A DNA stretch of 64,000 bases from Stenotrophomonas rhizophila (GTDB lineage: Bacteria; Pseudomonadota; Gammaproteobacteria; Xanthomonadales; Xanthomonadaceae): the NCBI RefSeq assembly GCF_003751305.1, contig NZ_RJKV01000004.1:173760-237759 (forward strand). The letters are read 5' to 3'. The notes under the pieces are model-generated. The model did not search any database. It was not told the origin of the DNA and worked only from the letters and a program-made list of their open reading frames with translations. Position 1 is the first letter of the stretch. Each line of letters starts with the position of its first letter. This document shows positions 1 through 7,759 of this stretch, one piece after another. Made by a program: the position numbers and the translations under genes.

Positions 1-1
1 T

Positions 2-820
2 CTGCTGTGTGGTGTCCTGCTGGGCGCTGCGCTGACCGCGCAGGCCGAACCGCAGTGCGCCGAACGCTATCCCACGCCGGCTGCGTTGGCCTCCATGTTC
101 GATGTGGCCCTGGCCACCACCGACGCATTGGACGCACTCGATGGCGTGGACGTGGTGCTGATCGCCCGCGGTGGTCAGGACCTGAGCAAGTACGGCCTGC
201 GCCACAGCCATCTGGCCTTCCTGCTGCGCGAAGACGATGGGCAGTGGCGCGCGGTGCACCTGCTCAATCCGTGCAAGACCGCCGAGTCGCACCTGTTCCG
301 CGAAGGTGTCGCCACCTTCATCGGCGAGACCTCCAGCCACACCGACCTGCGCATCGGCGTGCCGACGCCTGCGCTGCGCGATGCACTCAAGGCGATGCTC
401 ACCCAGCCGGCGATCCAGGCCAAGGCGCTGCATGAAGCGCGCTACAGCGCGGTGGCGTATCCGTTCCGTACCGAGTACCAGAATTCCAACCAGTGGATCC
501 TGGAAGTACTGGGCGCGGCGATGGCGCAGGTGGAAGAGCGCACCCTGATCGTCAACCGTACCCAGGCGCAGCAATGGCTGCAGCGGCACATGTACACGCC
601 CAGCACGCTGCACATCGGCGTGGCCAAGCGGCTCGGCGCGCGCTTCTTCGTGCCCAATGCAGCCGTTACCGACCACCCGGCCAGCGAGCGCATTTCCGGC
701 AACTACTCGGTGGTGACGGTGGAATCGATCTTTGATTTCCTGCAACTGCGCAGCAGCCTGCAGCAGGAGCTGGTCGTGCCGCATGTACCGGTGAAAGGCA
801 TTACCGCCCCCAAACCGTGA
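2..820 (+). CDS. DUF2145 family secreted protein (5' end outside window)
   Basis: The reading frame is open from the first base, so the start codon lies left of the window; 272 residues are visible. The first visible residues are the end of a signal peptide (LLCGVLLGAALTAQA), so the mature protein begins near the AEPQCAERYP stretch and is probably periplasmic. The body (LLREDDGQWRAVHLLNPC, then the HLFREG and DLRIG stretches) resembles the DUF2145 family found next to small secreted proteins in xanthomonads. No catalytic motif is recognised and no function is known. The gene ends 67 bp before the first of two paralogous secreted-protein genes on the same strand, so the three may be co-transcribed. 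The family call is from memory of the family pattern, not from a search. Confidence 0.75.
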   Translation: MLCGVLLGAALTAQAEPQCAERYPTPAALASMFDVALATTDALDALDGVDVVLIARGGQDLSKYGLRHSHLAFLLREDDGQWRAVHLLNPCKTAESHLFREGVATFIGETSSHTDLRIGVPTPALRDALKAMLTQPAIQAKALHEARYSAVAYPFRTEYQNSNQWILEVLGAAMAQVEERTLIVNRTQAQQWLQRHMYTPSTLHIGVAKRLGARFFVPNAAVTDHPASERISGNYSVVTVESIFDFLQLRSSLQQELVVPHVPVKGITAPKP

Positions 821-887
821 GTCAGCGGCCGGCAGCATGCCAGCGGGCATACTGCGGACCTATGTTGAGACATCAGAAGGATCTTCG

Positions 888-1409
888 ATGACACGTGTTT
901 CGCGCAGAGTCGTTTCACCGCTGCTGGCCATTGCCGTGTGTGCGGCCAGCCTGCCCGCGCCCGCGCAGGTGGTGGGCATCAATCACCCGGTGACCAGCAG
1001 CGTCATCGTCACCTCGGTGGTGAGCGTGGTGGTCGTCACCGCACCGGTGTGGCTGGTTTCAGCCGGCCTGAGCAAGGCCAGCGACGCTTCGGCCCGACGC
1101 AGCCGCGCGGCCAAGGACGCACGTGGCAAAGCCGGGCCGCTGCCGCCGCTCACCGTGGAGAAGGTGGAACGCACGCCCGAAGGCGGCATCGAAATGGCCC
1201 TGCAGAACCCCCAGGAACCGGACGCGCTGGCCGTCATCGCCTGGCCTGCGCGCGAGGACAACCCGGCAGCCGCGGTGGCGGTGGGCGACGTACTGGCGCT
1301 GACACCCACCCAGGGCGGCGCCGGCTGGACGGTGACCACGGCCGAGGGCACGGCCTTGGCCTTCCTGCCCATCGATGCGGCGGCGGCGCAGCCGAGTGCA
1401 CGTTGGTAA
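888..1409 (+). CDS. Hypothetical secreted/membrane protein, first of a tandem paralogous pair
   Basis: A 173-residue protein. The ATG at 888 is chosen because AGAAGG lies about 8 bases upstream and the N-terminus then forms a clean signal peptide ending in PAPAQ. After it comes a valine-rich hydrophobic segment (about residues 33-55, PVTSSVIVTSVVSVVVVTAP), probably one membrane helix. A basic stretch follows, then a C-terminal beta-rich domain containing PLPPLTVEKVERT, WPAREDNPAA and GDVLALTPT. The next gene shares this whole layout. I do not recognise the family. An envelope location is inferred from the leader and helix only. Confidence 0.75.
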   Translation: MTRVSRRVVSPLLAIAVCAASLPAPAQVVGINHPVTSSVIVTSVVSVVVVTAPVWLVSAGLSKASDASARRSRAAKDARGKAGPLPPLTVEKVERTPEGGIEMALQNPQEPDALAVIAWPAREDNPAAAVAVGDVLALTPTQGGAGWTVTTAEGTALAFLPIDAAAAQPSARW

Positions 1410-1443
1410 CCCCTTGCTGTCCACCGTCTCGCGGAGCTATTGA

Positions 1444-1971
1444 ATGAACCGGATATCCCGTCCTGCCGTTGCGCCACTGCTGGCGCTGGCCTTGCTCGCG
1501 ACCAGCCTGCCGGTCAGCGCCCAGAACCTCAGCAATGCCTCGCCGGTCACCAGCAGCGTCCTCACCACCTCGGTGGTGAGCCTGGCGGTGATCACCGCAC
1601 CGGTCTGGCTCAGCGCGTTGGGGGTCAGCGAACTGCATGACGCCTCCATGCCGCACAACCTCACCGCCCGGGCCGCGAAGCGGCAGAAGGCCGGCCCGCT
1701 ACCGCCGCTCACCGTGGAGCGCGTGGCGCACCAGCCCGACGGCAGCTACCAGGTGGAGCTGAAGAACCCGCAGGCTCCGGATGCCCCGGCCGTGGTGGCC
1801 TGGCCGGCGCGCACCGACAACCCGGCGGCAGGGGTGAAGGTGGGCGATGTGCTGGCGTTCACCCCGACCCCGGCCGGCGCGGGCTGGATGGTGGCCGATG
1901 CCAAAGGCGCCGCGCTGGCGTTCCTGCCGACCCAGGATGCGGCGGCCACCAGCATGAGCGAACGCTTCTGA
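1444..1971 (+). CDS. Hypothetical secreted/membrane protein, second paralogue
   Basis: A 175-residue paralogue of the preceding gene, 34 bp downstream. It has the same signal peptide (ending VSAQ), the same hydrophobic block (PVTSSVLTTSVVSLAVITAP) and the same C-terminal signature (PLPPLTVERV, WPARTDNPAAG, GDVLAFTPTPAGAGW, ALAFLP). GGAG at 1432-1435 precedes the ATG. The linker between helix and C-terminal domain is the least conserved part. Close spacing suggests an operon made by tandem duplication. Function is unknown. The repeated hydrophobic segment may anchor or oligomerise the protein in the inner membrane, but that is conjecture. Confidence 0.75.
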   Translation: MNRISRPAVAPLLALALLATSLPVSAQNLSNASPVTSSVLTTSVVSLAVITAPVWLSALGVSELHDASMPHNLTARAAKRQKAGPLPPLTVERVAHQPDGSYQVELKNPQAPDAPAVVAWPARTDNPAAGVKVGDVLAFTPTPAGAGWMVADAKGAALAFLPTQDAAATSMSERF

Positions 1972-1978
1972 CTGAACC

Positions 1979-2016
1979 GTCCCGGGCTGGCCCTCGGCGG
2001 GACAAGCCCGGATAAT
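1979..2016 (+). promoter_or_regulatory. GC-rich hairpin or pseudoknot and -10-like box before the VUT transporter
   Basis: CCGGGCT at 1982-1988 can pair with AGCCCGG at 2005-2011. Alternatively GTCCC (1979-1983) pairs with GGGAC (1999-2003) while GGGCT (1984-1988) pairs with AGCCC (2005-2009), an H-type pseudoknot geometry. GATAAT at 2011-2016 resembles a -10 box, but no good -35 is seen. It may simply be the end of the preceding transcript. Confidence 0.3.
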
Positions 2017-2047
2017 CCGCCGCTTCCCCCGACTTCCCCGGCTCGCC

Positions 2048-2602
2048 ATGTCCGCGCGTCCTGCCATTGCCTTTGCCCCGTTGACCCCGCGCTCGCTGCT
2101 GCTGGCGGTGCTGGCCATGGGCGCGGTAGTGCTGGGCTCGAACGTGCTGGTGCAGTACCCGATCAACGATTGGCTGACCTGGGGTGCCTTCAGCTACCCG
2201 GTGGCGTTCCTGGTGAGCAACCTGATCAATCGCCGCTTCGGGCCGGCGGCGGCGCGGCGGGTGGCCTGGGCCGGGTTCGCGTTGGCGGTGCTGCTGTCGA
2301 TCTGGATCGCCACGCCACGGATCGCGGTGGCGTCGTGCCTGGCCTTCATCGCTGCGCAGCTGCTGGATATCACCGTGTTCGACCGGCTGCGCCGCGGGCA
2401 CTGGTGGCGCGCGCCGATGGTGGCGACCACCTGCAGCGCGACGCTGGATACGACGATTTTCTGGAGCATCGCCTTCGCCGGTTCCAGCCTGCCGTGGGTG
2501 AGCTGGGCGCTGGGCGATCTGGCGGTGAAGCTGACGATCGGCGTGTTCCTGCTGGCGCCGTTCCGCGCGCTGCTGGGGAAGATGGCACCGCGCGCGGTGT
2601 GA
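2048..2602 (+). CDS. Queuosine precursor transporter, VUT family (YhhQ-like)
   Basis: A 184-residue integral membrane protein with about six hydrophobic segments. VUT/YhhQ-family proteins import 7-deazaguanine precursors (preQ0/preQ1) for queuosine tRNA modification. The family features seen are the NVLVQYPINDWLTWGAFSYP region after helix 1, the FLVSNLINRRFG loop, the AAQLLDITVFDRLR helix and the TTCSATLDTTIFWSIAF helix with conserved polar residues. The start has no strong ribosome-binding site. It follows the paralogue pair by 76 bp and has no evident functional link to it. The substrate could be preQ0, preQ1 or queuine; the sequence does not decide. Confidence 0.85.
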   Translation: MSARPAIAFAPLTPRSLLLAVLAMGAVVLGSNVLVQYPINDWLTWGAFSYPVAFLVSNLINRRFGPAAARRVAWAGFALAVLLSIWIATPRIAVASCLAFIAAQLLDITVFDRLRRGHWWRAPMVATTCSATLDTTIFWSIAFAGSSLPWVSWALGDLAVKLTIGVFLLAPFRALLGKMAPRAV

Positions 2603-2660
2603 CATCGGGCGCCGATCGTCCGGTGTAGCGCTGGCGGTCGGGTATCGCCCTGGGTCGGGC

Positions 2661-2694
2661 ATCGCTATCGGCCGGGTATCGCTATCGGCCGGGC
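2661..2694. repeat. Two tandem 17-bp units
   Basis: Two adjacent copies of a 17-base unit beginning ATCGCTATCGGCCGGG (2661-2677 and 2678-2694) differ only in the last base. Partial copies flank them. The array lies between the VUT gene and the palindromic repeat at 2705. Confidence 0.7.
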
Positions 2695-2704
2695 ATCACG
2701 ATGG

Positions 2705-2766
2705 GTAGTGCCGGCCGCTGGCCGGCTCAGCAGAGTCCATGGGAGCCGGCCGGCGGCCGGCACTAC
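2705..2766. repeat. SMAG-type (GTAG) REP pair
   Basis: Two head-to-head GTAG-headed palindromes. The left arm is GTAGTGCCGGCCGCTGGCCGGC and so on; the right arm is its inverted counterpart, ending GCCGGCACTAC. This is the layout of the SMAG elements known from S. maltophilia. It sits between the convergent VUT gene and glnE and could fold into one long RNA hairpin. Confidence 0.85.
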
Positions 2767-2809
2767 CGGTGCCAGAGCGGTGCGAGGCCGATGCCCGGGC
2801 AAACCGCCG

Positions 2810-5650
2810 TCAGCTCACAACGTCGATCCGCACCTGGAACGGCAACCCCGCCGCATCGCTTGCCGCGGTGATCATCGCGCGTGCCGCTTCCAATGCAGGG
2901 GTCGGTGGCGCCAGGCGCGGGCGGCGGTCCAGCGTGCAGGCCAGGCCCACATCCAGCAGCGCCGCATGCGCCTCGTGCAGGCCATCGCGGGTGCCGCCGG
3001 GCAGCCAGGCGATGTCGGCCAGTACATCGATCAGGCTGGGGGTGTCGCGCGGTTGCACCACCTGCGGGTGCGTAACGGCGCTGTCGAGCACGCCGGTCTG
3101 CAGCAGGAATTCGAGATCGACAATGCCACCTGCGCCCTGCTTGAGATCGAGCCGTGCGGCGTCGCTGCGGTCCAGCTCGGCACGCATGCGCGCCCGCATC
3201 TTCAGCACGTCGGTGTAGAGCACGGCGTTGTCGCGCGGGCGCGCCAGCGTCTGCGCGCGCACCCGTTCGAAGTCGGCCAACAGCGAGTCATCGCCGGCGA
3301 TGGCGCGGGCACGCACCAGTGCCTGGTGCTCCCAGGTCCAGGCGCGTTCGCGCTGGTATTCGGTGTAGCTGGCCAGTGAGGACACCAGCGCGCCCTTGCC
3401 ACCGTCCGGGCGCAGACGCACGTCGATGTCGTACAGGCGGCCGGCGGCGGTGACCGCGCCGAGCATCGCCATCACCTTCTGCGCCAGGCGCGCGTACCAA
3501 CGGCCGGGATCCAGCGGGCGTGGGCCGTCGCTGCTGTCCTGATCGGCCGGGTGATCGTGCAGGAAGACCAGATCCAGATCCGAGCCGAAGCCCAGCTCCA
3601 GTCCGCCCAGGCTGCCGTAACCGATGATCGCGAAACGCCCGCCGGGAATGCCGCCGTGCTGGCGCTGCATGTCGGCCTGCACCAGCGCGAGCACCGTGAC
3701 CACCACCGCCTGTGCAAGCTCGGCCAGTTGACGGGTGGTATCGACCGCGCGCTGGCGACCATCCAGCGTGGCCATCGCCATGCGGAAGCTCAGCGCCAGC
3801 CGGGTCTCGTTGAGCAGGCGCAGCGCGGCTTCGGGATCATCGATCGTCAGCGCGACAGCGCACTCGGCCTGCATGCCTGCCGCATCCGGCATCGGGCCGG
3901 AGACGCGCACGTCGAGCAGTTCATCGAGCAGCAGCGGATACGCCGCCAGGCGCTCGGCCAGCAATGCGCTGCGTGCAAGTACATCGACCAGGCGTGCCAA
4001 TGCGCTGGGCTGTTCGTCGAGCAGGGCGAGATAACTGGTCCGGCGCAGGATCGCCTGCAGCAGGCCGAGCACGCGCTTGAGCGCGGCATCCGGCTGCGGC
4101 GAGCGCGTGGCGGCGTGCAGCAGCGCAGGCAGCACGCGGTCCAGGCGCGCACGCGCGGCATCGGACAAGGACTTCACCCCGGAGCTCTGCGCGAAATCAC
4201 GCAGCGATTGATCGGCGCTGCCGGCATCGAAGAAGCCGGCCTCGGCCAGTACCTCGGCGCTGCCGTTGTCGGGCAGGCCGCGCCAGTAGCTGGCCAGTGC
4301 ATCCGGCGCGGCCTGGCCACGGCGCGGTGCGAGCAGTGCGGCGAACTCGGTGCTGACGCGCTCGCGCTGCACATCCAGCGCGGCAACCAGCGCGTTCCAG
4401 TCGTCGTAACCGAGTCCGCTGGCGATGCGCAGGCGGTCGGTGGTGTCGGTGGGCAACGCATGCGTCTGTGCATCTCGCAACATCTGCAGGCGGTTTTCCA
4501 GGCGACGCAGGAACCCGTAGGCATGCAGCAGGTCGGCGCCGTCCTGCTCGGCCATCTGGCCGGAGGCGACCAGCGCCGGCAGCGCGTGCAGCAGACGACG
4601 CTCGCGCAGTGGGGCTTCGCGGCCGCCGCGGATCAGCTGCAGGGCCTGCGCGAGGAATTCGATTTCGCGAATGCCGCCGGGGCCACGCTTGATGTCATCG
4701 TGCATCTCGCGGCGCGAGACCTCGGCGGTGATCGCGGCCTTCATCTCGCGCAGCCCATCGAGCGCGGTGAAATCCAGATAGCGGCGGTAGACGAACGGGC
4801 GCAGGGTCTGCAGCCACGCTTCGCCCGCGGCGATATCACCGGCGACGGCACGCGCCTTCAGCCAGGCATAGCGCTCCCAGTCGCGGCCTTCGCGCTGGAA
4901 GTACTGGTCCATGCCGGCGAACGACAGCGCCACGCGCCCGGCATTGCCGAAGGGACGCAGGCGCAGATCGACGCGGTGGCTGAAGCCGTCCACGGTGGTG
5001 TCATCCAGCAACCGCGCGAGGCGCTGGCCGAGGCGTGCGAAATACTCCTCGGCCGCGAGCGGGCGTGCGCCATCGGATTCACCGCCCTGCGGGTAGGCGT
5101 AGACCAGGTCCACGTCCGAACTGAAATTGAGTTCACCACCGCCCAACTTGCCCAGCCCGAACACGACCAGCTGCTGCGCGCTGCCGTCCGCCGCATGGAT
5201 CACGCCATGGCGGCCGGTGAATTCCTGCTCCAGCGCGGAAAGAGCCAGCTGCAGGCACTCCTCCGCCAAGCGGGTGGCACCGGCAAGCGTGGCAGGCACG
5301 TCATCCTGCCCGGTCAGGTCGCGCCAGATCAGGCGGGTGGAGGCGGCGGTGCGGTAGCGGCGCAGGCGCTGCTGCCATTCGCTGGGCTGCAGTGGATCCA
5401 GTTCCGGCAGGGGCAGCGGTGGGCAGCCCTCCTGAGTGAGATGCGACAACAGCGCCGGCTGGCGGCACAGGGTGTCGATGGCGAAATCGCTGGTGACGGC
5501 CAGCGCGCGCAGGGTGTCCAGCACGGGCGCGGGAGGCGGCCAGTGGCCGCCATCGGTCAGTGACAGGGCCAGGCGCGCCAGGGCGCGATCAACCAGGGGA
5601 ACAAGGGCGTCGGGGACGCGCGCGGGCGCGGCGAGGTCGGAAATCGGCAT
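2810..5650 (-). CDS. glnE: Bifunctional glutamine synthetase adenylyltransferase/adenylyl-removing enzyme
   Basis: The 946-residue protein matches the usual GlnE length. It adenylylates glutamine synthetase on a conserved tyrosine when nitrogen is plentiful and removes the AMP when nitrogen is short, responding to PII proteins. Two nucleotidyltransferase-fold halves are visible. The N-terminal adenylyl-removing half carries the [18 protein letters not shown] motif; the C-terminal adenylylating half carries [20 protein letters not shown]. Between them lie the helical linker and the REIEFL and LRPFG blocks of the family. It stands alone, with no glnB or glnA nearby. The start codon gives the expected N-terminal length. 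The upstream minus-strand terminator at 5778-5813 makes a promoter between 5650 and 5778 likely. Confidence 0.97.
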   Translation of the reverse strand: MPISDLAAPARVPDALVPLVDRALARLALSLTDGGHWPPPAPVLDTLRALAVTSDFAIDTLCRQPALLSHLTQEGCPPLPLPELDPLQPSEWQQRLRRYRTAASTRLIWRDLTGQDDVPATLAGATRLAEECLQLALSALEQEFTGRHGVIHAADGSAQQLVVFGLGKLGGGELNFSSDVDLVYAYPQGGESDGARPLAAEEYFARLGQRLARLLDDTTVDGFSHRVDLRLRPFGNAGRVALSFAGMDQYFQREGRDWERYAWLKARAVAGDIAAGEAWLQTLRPFVYRRYLDFTALDGLREMKAAITAEVSRREMHDDIKRGPGGIREIEFLAQALQLIRGGREAPLRERRLLHALPALVASGQMAEQDGADLLHAYGFLRRLENRLQMLRDAQTHALPTDTTDRLRIASGLGYDDWNALVAALDVQRERVSTEFAALLAPRRGQAAPDALASYWRGLPDNGSAEVLAEAGFFDAGSADQSLRDFAQSSGVKSLSDAARARLDRVLPALLHAATRSPQPDAALKRVLGLLQAILRRTSYLALLDEQPSALARLVDVLARSALLAERLAAYPLLLDELLDVRVSGPMPDAAGMQAECAVALTIDDPEAALRLLNETRLALSFRMAMATLDGRQRAVDTTRQLAELAQAVVVTVLALVQADMQRQHGGIPGGRFAIIGYGSLGGLELGFGSDLDLVFLHDHPADQDSSDGPRPLDPGRWYARLAQKVMAMLGAVTAAGRLYDIDVRLRPDGGKGALVSSLASYTEYQRERAWTWEHQALVRARAIAGDDSLLADFERVRAQTLARPRDNAVLYTDVLKMRARMRAELDRSDAARLDLKQGAGGIVDLEFLLQTGVLDSAVTHPQVVQPRDTPSLIDVLADIAWLPGGTRDGLHEAHAALLDVGLACTLDRRPRLAPPTPALEAARAMITAASDAAGLPFQVRIDVVS

Positions 5651-5777
5651 GAGGGGATTATGCCCGGCGCGGGTCGCCCTGCAGGGCAGGAAGCGTGTTC
5701 ACCGGTTGCGCGGTCGTGAGCGGGCGCGTGTCGACGCGCGAGACCCAACGGCGCCCCGATGTTCCGGAGGCGAGACA

Positions 5778-5813
5778 TAAAAAAGCCCGCTTGCAGCGAA
5801 CTGCCAGCGGGCT
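5778..5813 (-). terminator. Rho-independent terminator on the minus strand
   Basis: An 8-bp outer stem (AGCCCGCT 5784-5791 / AGCGGGCT 5806-5813) plus a 4-bp inner stem enclose a CGAA loop. On the minus strand it is followed by a run of six T. There is no T run in the plus direction. No protein gene ends here on the minus strand. Confidence 0.75.
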
Positions 5814-5893
5814 CTGCTCCCTCCCCCACGTCGGGATGCAGGTCGATCTTCTAGGGTCGGCGACGAACTTGCACGCTGCACTGCAAAACAATA
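5814..5893 (-). ncRNA. Possible small RNA upstream of glnE
   Basis: The terminator at 5778-5813 needs a minus-strand transcript, yet the roughly 200 bases to its right hold no credible minus-strand gene. A weak promoter candidate on the minus strand is TTGCGG (5913-5918) with TATTGT (5888-5893), spacer 19. Transcription from there would give an RNA of about 100 nt including the terminator. The segment contains a short GC hairpin (CCC..GGG around 5825-5840). No known RNA family was recognised; 6S and SRP RNA signatures are absent. Confidence 0.35.
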
Positions 5894-5897
5894 CTTG
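5869..5897 (+). promoter_or_regulatory. Candidate promoter for the CoA-transferase gene
   Basis: TTGCAC (5869-5874), a 17-base spacer and TACTTG (5892-5897) form a moderate sigma-70-like match. It lies 130 bases before the preferred start codon, so a leader of about 120 nt is implied. The -10 hexamer is poor. Confidence 0.35.
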
Positions 5898-6025
5898 CGG
5901 GTACAGAAGTAGGCCGCAAACCTGAACAGGGAGGCGCAGATGTGAAAACGCCATCCCACCAAGGTAGAACCCCTGCCCCTGCGTGGATCGCCGATAATGG
6001 AGATCCCCCCAAAAACGTTGTCGTC

Positions 6026-7540
6026 ATGTCTGTCGATCGCATTGCAAACGCGCGTCTGCGTGACCGCGTTGTCTCCGCCGAAGCTGCCGCCGCCCTGATC
6101 CAGCCGGGTGAAACCGTCGCCATGAGCGGCTTTACCGGTTCAGGTTATCCCAAGGCGGTGCCGGTCGCGCTGGCGCAGCGCATCGAAACAGTGCACGCCC
6201 AAGGCCTGCCCTTCCAGATCAGCCTGATGACCGGCGCCTCGACCGCGCCGGAGCTGGATGGCGCGCTGGCCAAGGCCGATGGCATCGCGATGCGCATGCC
6301 CTTCCAGAGCGACCCGGATGCGCGCAACCGCATCAACGAGGGCAAGCTGGATTACATCGACATCCACCTCAGCCATGTCGCCCAGCACGTGTGGTTCGGC
6401 TTCTACGGCGATATCGATACCGCGGTGATCGAGGTCTCGGCGATCCGCGAGGACGGCTCGCTGGTGCCCTCCACCTCGGTGGGCAACAACAAGACCTGGC
6501 TGGACCTGGCCAAGAAGGTGATCGTCGAGGTCAACGAATGGCAGCCGGCCGGCGTGGACGGCATGCATGACATCTACTACGGCACCGCGCTGCCGCCGCA
6601 CCGCAAGCCGATTCCGCTGGTGCACGCCAACGACCGCATCGGTGAGACCGCGCTGCGCTGCGACCCGGACAAGATCGTCGCCGTGGTGCGTACCAACGGC
6701 CCGGACCGCAACAGTCCGTTCAGCCCGATCGACACCACCAGCGAGCAGATCGCGCAGTACCTGATCGAATTCCTCAAGCACGAAGTGGCCAGGGGCCGCC
6801 TGCCGGCCAATCTGCTGCCGCTGCAGAGCGGCGTGGGCAACATTCCCAACGCGGTGTTGGCCGGGCTGGCCAAGAGCGGCTTCCGCGATCTGAGCGCGTT
6901 CACCGAGGTGATCCAGGACGGCATGCTCGATCTGCTGCGCGATGGCGTGCTGAGTTACGCCTCCTGCACCGGCTTCGCGCTGAGCCCGCAGGCGAACGAG
7001 ACCTTCAAGGAACACATCGATTTCTACCGCGAGCGCATCATCATGCGCACGCAGGAAATCTCGAACCATCCGGAGCTGGTGCGCCGCCTGGGCTGCATCG
7101 GCATGAACGGCATGATCGAGGCCGACCTGTACGGCAACGTCAACTCGACCCACGTGATGGGCAGCCGGATCATGAACGGCATCGGCGGCTCGGGCGACTT
7201 CGCGCGCAACGGTTTCCTGTCCGCGTTCCTGAGTCCTTCGACGGCGAAGAACGGCAGCATCTCGGCGATCGTGCCGATGGTCAGCCACGTGGATCACACC
7301 GAACACGATGTGTCGGTGATCGTCACCGAACAGGGCCTGGCCGATCTGCGCGGCCTGACCCCGCGCAAGCGCGCGCGGGTGGTTATCGACAACTGCGCGC
7401 ATCCGGATTTCCGCGATCAGTTGAATGACTATTTCGACCGTGCCAGCCGCGAGAGCTATGGCAAGCACACCCCGCATCTGCTGCCCGAAGCGCTGTCGTG
7501 GCACCAGCGGTGGCTGGATACCGGGACGATGAAGGCCTGA
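6026..7540 (+). CDS. Acetyl-CoA hydrolase/succinyl-CoA:acetate CoA-transferase (AarC-like)
   Basis: A 504-residue class I CoA-transferase that moves CoA between acetate, succinate and possibly propionate. The sequence follows Acetobacter AarC along its length: SGFTGSGYPKAVP, ISLMTGAST, RNRINEG, VGNNKTWLDLAKKV, PLQSGVGNIPNAVL, TEVIQDGMLDL, MNGMIEADLYGNVNST, GGSGDFARN and the C-terminal FGKHTPHLL-type ending. The catalytic glutamate that forms the glutamyl-CoA thioester is at Glu294, the same number as in AarC. I chose the ATG at 6026 because the protein then starts at the family position, although it lacks a clear ribosome-binding site. A GTG at 5942 sits behind a better AGGGAGG but would add 28 low-complexity residues. 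The role is probably acetate or short-chain acyl-CoA metabolism. Confidence 0.93.
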   Translation: MSVDRIANARLRDRVVSAEAAAALIQPGETVAMSGFTGSGYPKAVPVALAQRIETVHAQGLPFQISLMTGASTAPELDGALAKADGIAMRMPFQSDPDARNRINEGKLDYIDIHLSHVAQHVWFGFYGDIDTAVIEVSAIREDGSLVPSTSVGNNKTWLDLAKKVIVEVNEWQPAGVDGMHDIYYGTALPPHRKPIPLVHANDRIGETALRCDPDKIVAVVRTNGPDRNSPFSPIDTTSEQIAQYLIEFLKHEVARGRLPANLLPLQSGVGNIPNAVLAGLAKSGFRDLSAFTEVIQDGMLDLLRDGVLSYASCTGFALSPQANETFKEHIDFYRERIIMRTQEISNHPELVRRLGCIGMNGMIEADLYGNVNSTHVMGSRIMNGIGGSGDFARNGFLSAFLSPSTAKNGSISAIVPMVSHVDHTEHDVSVIVTEQGLADLRGLTPRKRARVVIDNCAHPDFRDQLNDYFDRASRESYGKHTPHLLPEALSWHQRWLDTGTMKA

Positions 7541-7548
7541 TGCTGCAC

Positions 7549-7575
7549 GGTACCGACCAACGGTCGGTACCTACC
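7549..7575. repeat. Palindromic repeat, GGTACCGACC type
   Basis: GGTACCGACC (7549-7558) and GGTCGGTACC (7562-7571) form a 10-bp stem with a 3-base loop, followed by CTACC. This is a second REP-like class; a near-identical copy is at 14011-14035. Confidence 0.75.
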
Positions 7576-7627
7576 GGGGCGTTCTGTTTCCGTGTTGCGA
7601 TGCACGGACCGGGGCGTTCTGTTTCCG
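7573..7627. repeat. 20-bp direct repeat
   Basis: ACCGGGGCGTTCTGTTTCCG occurs at 7573-7592 and again at 7608-7627, with 15 bases between. The second copy runs directly into the SMAG pair at 7629. Confidence 0.8.
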
Positions 7628-7628
7628 G

Positions 7629-7721
7629 GTAGTGCCGGCCGCTGGCCGGCTCCACGCATTACCGTCCGCAAGCCCGGATGCGCGTTTGGTACATGAGGAG
7701 CCGGCCAGCGGCCGGCACTAC
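7629..7721. repeat. SMAG-type (GTAG) REP pair
   Basis: Inverted pair of GTAG palindromes. The left copy starts GTAGTGCCGGCCGCTGGCCGG at 7629 and the right copy ends GGCCGGCACTAC at 7721, with about 45 bases of non-repeated sequence between them. It lies between the convergent CoA-transferase and HglS genes. Confidence 0.88.
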
Positions 7722-7759
7722 CCGTAGGACGGTCCGTAAGTAGTCAGCGATCCGGGCCG

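Noticed and set aside
3551..5563. 670-codon open frame antisense to glnE
   Set aside because: It mirrors a clear glnE coding sequence, is rich in Gln/Arg/His as expected for antisense of high-GC genes, and has no recognisable motif.
5778..5918. Known small RNAs (6S, SRP RNA) for the segment before the orphan terminator
   Set aside because: The conserved bulge of 6S RNA and the GGAA/GCAG apical loop of SRP RNA are not present; only an unnamed candidate can be supported.
5942..6025. GTG start for the CoA-transferase with a better ribosome-binding site
   Set aside because: It would add 28 residues absent from AarC-like proteins. The catalytic Glu takes position 294, as in AarC, only with the 6026 start. 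It is kept as an alternative in the gene entry.
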